Positions 31,784 to 35,241 of a stretch of DNA of 35,241 nt are shown piece after piece. The stretch is taken from the NCBI GenBank assembly GCA_029256305.1, contig JAQSYE010000008.1, positions 1-35,241 on the forward strand, given 5' to 3'. The translations under genes and the position numbers were made by a program. The DNA comes from Lacrimispora sp. (lineage in GTDB: Bacteria; Bacillota; Clostridia; Lachnospirales; Lachnospiraceae). The first letter of the stretch is position 1, and every line of letters starts with the position of its first letter. Under the pieces are notes generated by a model. The model had not been told where the DNA came from, did no database searches, and worked only from the letters and a program-made list of their open reading frames with translations.

Positions 31784-33549
31784 ATTCCAGCAGAATGGAT
31801 GAGGAACAGAAAGAGGTATTGAAAAAAGATACCATAATCCGTCTGTTTCGTTATCTACTAGCTTATAAAAAGAAAATTGTGCTTGTGCTGTTTATCATGG
31901 CGGGTACCATTACCATCAGTTTGCTAACGCCCCTTCTGATGGAGTATGCGGTAAATGTCTGTGTGGCGCAAAAAGATATAAAAGGACTTCTTTATGTGGG
32001 CATTGGAGCAATGGGATTATTTCTGTTGTTTTTAGTAGGTACGAAGGTTCGTATGCGTATCATGGCGGAAGTCTCAAACCGGGTGCTTTTAAACATCAGA
32101 GAGGAACTATACCAGCATATCCAGTCTTTGGGGTTTGGCTTCTTTGATAGCCGCCCCACAGGAAAGGTACTAGCAAGAATTATTGGTGATGTAAATTCAC
32201 TAAAAGATGTATTATCAGATAGTGTCACCCAGCTGATTCCGGATTTTATCACCGTTATCTGTGTACTCAGTATTATGCTGATCAAGAATTATCGTCTGGC
32301 GATGGCAGCTTTGTTAACGATTCCCATTCTGGCGGTTGGAATGTTTTTTATTCAGACTACCGTCCATAAAAGATGGCGGATATACAGAAAGAAAACATCT
32401 AATTTAAATGCCTATATTCACGAAGATTTATCAGGAATCAGGATTATTCAAAGCTATGCCGCTGAGGATGAGACAAAAGAGGTTTTTCACGATCTGGTTG
32501 ACCAGCATTACCGTTCCTTCATTGATGCAGTAGTGGTCGCAGACGCATTCGGCCCTCTTGTAGAAATAACATGGGGAATGGGTGGGTTTCTGCTTTATTT
32601 TATCGGAATTAAGGTAGTGGGGGTAGAACAGATCGGAATTGGTACGTTTCTGGCATTCTCCACATACATCGCCATGTTCTGGAGTCCCATACGTAATCTT
32701 GCCAATTTTTATAATAAATTGACCACCAATATCTCAGCTGCAGAACGAATCTTCGATATCATAGATACAGAAGTTGAAATTAAGGATGAAGAGGGTGCAG
32801 TAGAACTAGAGGCATTGAAAGGTGAAGTAAGGTTTGAGGAAGTTTCCTTTGCATATGGAGATGAACCAGACCGGCTGATCCTGGATCATGTGAGTTTTGT
32901 AGCAAAACCCGGTGAAACAATCGCTTTAGTTGGACCAACTGGCGCAGGGAAAACAACCATTGTAAATCTGATCAGCCGTTTTTATGAAGTAACTGGCGGC
33001 AGAATCTATATTGATGATCAGGAGATCAGAAGCGTTACGTTAAATAGTTTAAGAAGTCAGATGGGTATCATGACCCAGGACAATTTCCTGTTTTCCGGAA
33101 CCATTCGGGATAACATTCGTTACGGACGTTTAAATGCTACAGATGAAGAGATTGAAGTGGCAGCCAAAGCAGTTAACGCCCATGATTTTATTATGAAGCT
33201 GGAAAAGGGATACGATACGGAAATCAGCGAGAGAGGAGCCGGTCTTTCCATCGGTCAGAGGCAGCTTCTGGCATTTGCAAGAACCATGGTATCAAAGCCC
33301 GGAATTCTGATTCTTGATGAGGCAACCTCAAGCATTGATACCCATACGGAGCTGCTTGTTCAAAAGGGAATTGAAGTGCTTTTAAAGGAACGGACTTCTT
33401 TTATTATCGCACACAGATTATCAACCATCCGCAAGGCTGACCGGATCTTTGTCATTGATCAGGGAACCATTCGGGAGGCTGGAAATCATGACGAATTAAT
33501 GAAATTGGAAGGCGCTTATTATGAATTATACCAAAGTCAGTTCGCCTGA
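31774..33549 (+). CDS. Heterodimeric ABC exporter, subunit with catalytic Walker B
   Basis: A 591-residue half-transporter: six helices in the first 320 residues, then a nucleotide-binding domain with Walker A GPTGAGKTT, signature LSIGQRQL (residues 491-498, Ile in place of the second residue of GG), Walker B LILDEATSSID with catalytic Glu516, and switch His in IAHRLST. Paired with the upstream subunit, the canonical site uses this Walker A/B and the partner's LSGGQ. The degenerate site uses the partner's Asp494 and this LSIGQ. This asymmetry is typical of BmrCD, EfrAB and TM287/288 exporters. AGGAGG lies 7 bases before the ATG, inside the end of the preceding gene. Confidence 0.93.
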   Translation: MSVNSSRMDEEQKEVLKKDTIIRLFRYLLAYKKKIVLVLFIMAGTITISLLTPLLMEYAVNVCVAQKDIKGLLYVGIGAMGLFLLFLVGTKVRMRIMAEVSNRVLLNIREELYQHIQSLGFGFFDSRPTGKVLARIIGDVNSLKDVLSDSVTQLIPDFITVICVLSIMLIKNYRLAMAALLTIPILAVGMFFIQTTVHKRWRIYRKKTSNLNAYIHEDLSGIRIIQSYAAEDETKEVFHDLVDQHYRSFIDAVVVADAFGPLVEITWGMGGFLLYFIGIKVVGVEQIGIGTFLAFSTYIAMFWSPIRNLANFYNKLTTNISAAERIFDIIDTEVEIKDEEGAVELEALKGEVRFEEVSFAYGDEPDRLILDHVSFVAKPGETIALVGPTGAGKTTIVNLISRFYEVTGGRIYIDDQEIRSVTLNSLRSQMGIMTQDNFLFSGTIRDNIRYGRLNATDEEIEVAAKAVNAHDFIMKLEKGYDTEISERGAGLSIGQRQLLAFARTMVSKPGILILDEATSSIDTHTELLVQKGIEVLLKERTSFIIAHRLSTIRKADRIFVIDQGTIREAGNHDELMKLEGAYYELYQSQFA

Positions 33550-33564
33550 TAGCTGCAAAAGGGA

Positions 33565-33593
33565 TTGACCGGACCGGATAAATGAAATAAAAT
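33565..33593 (+). promoter_or_regulatory. Promoter of the patatin-like phospholipase gene
   Basis: TTGACC (33565-33570), 17-base spacer, TAAAAT (33588-33593), each matching the consensus at five of six positions. It lies 20 bases before the start codon, so the transcript leader would be very short. Confidence 0.55.
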
Positions 33594-33613
33594 AGAAGGC
33601 GAGGTGATTTAGA

Positions 33614-34468
33614 ATGACAGAAGGAGCTTTAGTACTAGAAGGGGGATCCCTGCGGGGCGTTTTTACTGCGGGAGTTTTGGATGTGTTCATGGAACAGGAG
33701 ATTGAGATGTCCTATGTAAACGGTGTTTCAGCCGGTTCCATGTCAGGTATGAGCTATGTCAGCAAGCAGATAGGCAGAACCATAAAAGTAGATTTAGATT
33801 ATGTCAATGATAAACGTTTTTTAAGTTTTCGGAATTTAATGGAAAAGCGTTCGATCTTTAACTTTGACTTCCTGTTTGGGGAATTGAGCAATACATTGGT
33901 CCCATTTGATTATGACACTTTTTTTAAATCTGAACAGATTTTTGAGGTAATTGCGACCCGCTGTAAGACGGGAAAGCCGGAATATTTTGAAAAAAGCAGA
34001 TGTGAAAATTTTATTGATGCAGTAAAGGCTTCCAGCAGCATTCCCATACTTTCCAGAATGATTACGGTGGAAGGGAAGAAATATTTAGATGGCGGCTGCT
34101 CCATGCCGGTGGATTATCAGAGAGCGATTGATCTGGGGTATGAAAAGATCGTGCTGATTCTCACCAGAGAACCGGGATATCGGAAACCATCCCTTGATAA
34201 ATGGACGAAAAAAGGGTATGAGCGTTATTTCGCACCTCTTCCCAGATTTTTAAAGGCACTGGAGGACGTACCAGAGAGATATAACCGAATGCAGAAAGAG
34301 ATTGACCGCCTGGAAAAAGAGGGAAGAATCTATGTGATCCGTCCCGATCACCCGGTTACGGTTCAAAGAACCGAACAGGACAAAAGGAAACTGGAGGCGC
34401 TGTATCAGGAGGGAAGAGGGATGGCACTGAAACATATGGATTCTCTGAAGGCCTACCTGAATCTGTAA
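33614..34468 (+). CDS. Patatin-like phospholipase family protein
   Basis: A 284-residue soluble acyl hydrolase of the bacterial patatin family (RssA/YjjU-like). The glycine-rich oxyanion segment GGSLRG is at residues 9-14. The nucleophile elbow GVSAG has Ser39, and DGG has Asp159, which together give the Ser-Asp dyad. The C-terminal third is basic and helical and may associate with membranes. GAGGTGA precedes the ATG. The substrate (phospholipid or other ester) is unknown. It is followed after 24 bases by the helicase gene without a terminator, so they may share a transcript. Confidence 0.9.
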   Translation: MTEGALVLEGGSLRGVFTAGVLDVFMEQEIEMSYVNGVSAGSMSGMSYVSKQIGRTIKVDLDYVNDKRFLSFRNLMEKRSIFNFDFLFGELSNTLVPFDYDTFFKSEQIFEVIATRCKTGKPEYFEKSRCENFIDAVKASSSIPILSRMITVEGKKYLDGGCSMPVDYQRAIDLGYEKIVLILTREPGYRKPSLDKWTKKGYERYFAPLPRFLKALEDVPERYNRMQKEIDRLEKEGRIYVIRPDHPVTVQRTEQDKRKLEALYQEGRGMALKHMDSLKAYLNL

Positions 34469-34492
34469 GGAAAGGAAAAAAGCGTACAATTT

Positions 34493-35241
34493 ATGAGTAT
34501 TTATGATACATTAAATTCTATGCAGAAGGAGGCGGTACTTCAAACTGAGGGACCGCTTCTTGTGCTGGCAGGAGCGGGCTCTGGAAAAACCAGAGTACTT
34601 ACGCACCGGATTGCTTATTTAATAGAAGAAAAGGGTGTGAATCCCTGGAACATACTGGCCATAACATTTACCAATAAAGCGGCAGGAGAGATGAGAGAGC
34701 GTGTGGATCGTCTGGTAGGATTTGGAGCAGACAGCATCTGGGTTTCCACATTTCATTCATCTTGTGTGCGCATACTAAGAAGACATATTGAAAGCCTTGG
34801 ATTTACTACTAATTTTACCATTTACGATTCAGATGACCAGAAAACTCTGATGCGGCATGTTTTAAAAAAGCTGGACTTAGATCCTAAGGTCTATAAAGAC
34901 CGAGCAATGCTTGGACTTATTTCCACAGCTAAGAATGAGCTGGTAAATGCTGCGGAGTTTGAACTCAACTCTTCCGGAGATTTTCGTCAGAAGAAAGCGG
35001 CATCTGTTTATACAGAGTACCAGAGTCAGTTAAAGAAGAACAATGCGCTGGACTTCGATGATTTGATTATGAAAACGGTAGAGTTGTTTCAGAATAATCC
35101 TGAGGTCTTAAACTACTATCAGGAACGTTTCAAATACATCATGGTGGACGAGTATCAGGATACCAATACAGCTCAGTTTCGTTTAATCGGTCTGCTTGCG
35201 GGAAAATACAAAAACCTGTGTGTAGTAGGCGATGACGATCA
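34493..35241 (+). CDS. pcrA: PcrA/UvrD-family DNA helicase (partial, 3' end outside window)
   Basis: The first 249 codons of a superfamily 1 3'-5' helicase used in repair and replication-conflict resolution. The Q-motif glutamine (Gln11 in LNSMQKEAV), Walker A GAGSGKT (27-33), motif Ia TFTNKAAGEM, motif Ib STFHSSCVRILR and motif II VDEYQD are present in order, and the start of motif III (VVGDDD) is reached at the edge. The first helicase domain and the start of subdomain 1B look normal, so a full-length gene of about 740 codons is expected beyond the window. The ribosome binding site (AAGGAAAGG) is rather far from the ATG. Confidence 0.95.
   Translation, partial: MSIYDTLNSMQKEAVLQTEGPLLVLAGAGSGKTRVLTHRIAYLIEEKGVNPWNILAITFTNKAAGEMRERVDRLVGFGADSIWVSTFHSSCVRILRRHIESLGFTTNFTIYDSDDQKTLMRHVLKKLDLDPKVYKDRAMLGLISTAKNELVNAAEFELNSSGDFRQKKAASVYTEYQSQLKKNNALDFDDLIMKTVELFQNNPEVLNYYQERFKYIMVDEYQDTNTAQFRLIGLLAGKYKNLCVVGDDD

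Noticed and set aside
1-35241. Phage, insertion sequence or CRISPR content
   Set aside because: No integrase, transposase, terminal repeats or regularly spaced direct repeats were seen. The partial gene at the left edge could in principle be a fibre-like protein, but nothing else supports a prophage.

Overview
The window looks like a chromosomal segment of an anaerobic, spore-forming Firmicute, most likely a Lachnospiraceae member (Clostridium cluster XIVa). The grounds are moderate GC with strong AAGGAGG-type ribosome binding sites, YesM/YesN-type two-component systems paired with sugar ABC transporters that carry no ATPase gene, a Na+-pump decarboxylase pair, a membrane pyrophosphatase and a BclA-like protein. 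The assignment comes from gene content only. I see no rRNA, tRNA, CRISPR array, insertion sequence or prophage.

Layout. 1-341 (-): start of a BclA C-terminal-like jelly-roll protein, cut by the window edge. 549-1870 (-): a two-gene operon for the beta and small gamma subunits of a Na+-translocating decarboxylase, ending in a good terminator. 2306-4447 (+): a membrane pyrophosphatase with K+-independent signature residues. 4513-9830 (-): heparinase II/III-like lyase, YesN-type regulator and YesM-type kinase. 10154-18274 (+): the divergent operon of sugar-binding lipoprotein, two permeases, GH2 beta-glucuronidase-like enzyme, GH88 unsaturated glucuronyl hydrolase and DUF2264 (GH154-like) protein. 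18346-28052 (+): a second module of kinase, regulator, binding lipoprotein, two permeases and a LacZ-type GH2 beta-galactosidase. 28134-29654 (+): three small genes (DUF3788, MmcQ/YjbR, DinB-like). 29697-33549 (+): a promoter, a 31-codon leader ORF and three tandem hairpins in front of a heterodimeric ABC exporter. 33614-34468 (+): a patatin-like phospholipase. 34493-end (+): the start of a PcrA/UvrD helicase.

How it works together. The 4.5-18.3 kb block reads as a utilisation locus for a uronic-acid glycan, plausibly glycosaminoglycan (GAG) oligosaccharides. A membrane kinase senses the glycan and its AraC-type regulator activates the locus. The lipoprotein and two permeases import oligosaccharides, powered by an ATPase encoded elsewhere. 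Enzymes without visible signal peptides then work in the cytoplasm: the lyase makes 4,5-unsaturated uronides, GH88 removes them, and the GH2 enzyme (N572-x-K574 uronate motif) and perhaps the DUF2264 protein remove saturated glucuronate. The GH88 protein has the R...SxxSxK pattern tied to sulfated GAG substrates. No sulfatase, secreted depolymerase or ketouronate pathway gene is in view. The second module repeats the same architecture for a beta-galactoside.

The most novel-looking piece is the leader of the ABC exporter. It parallels the ribosome-mediated attenuator of Bacillus subtilis bmrBCD, but the leader peptide, of which I recognise no relative, is shorter and the terminator array differs.
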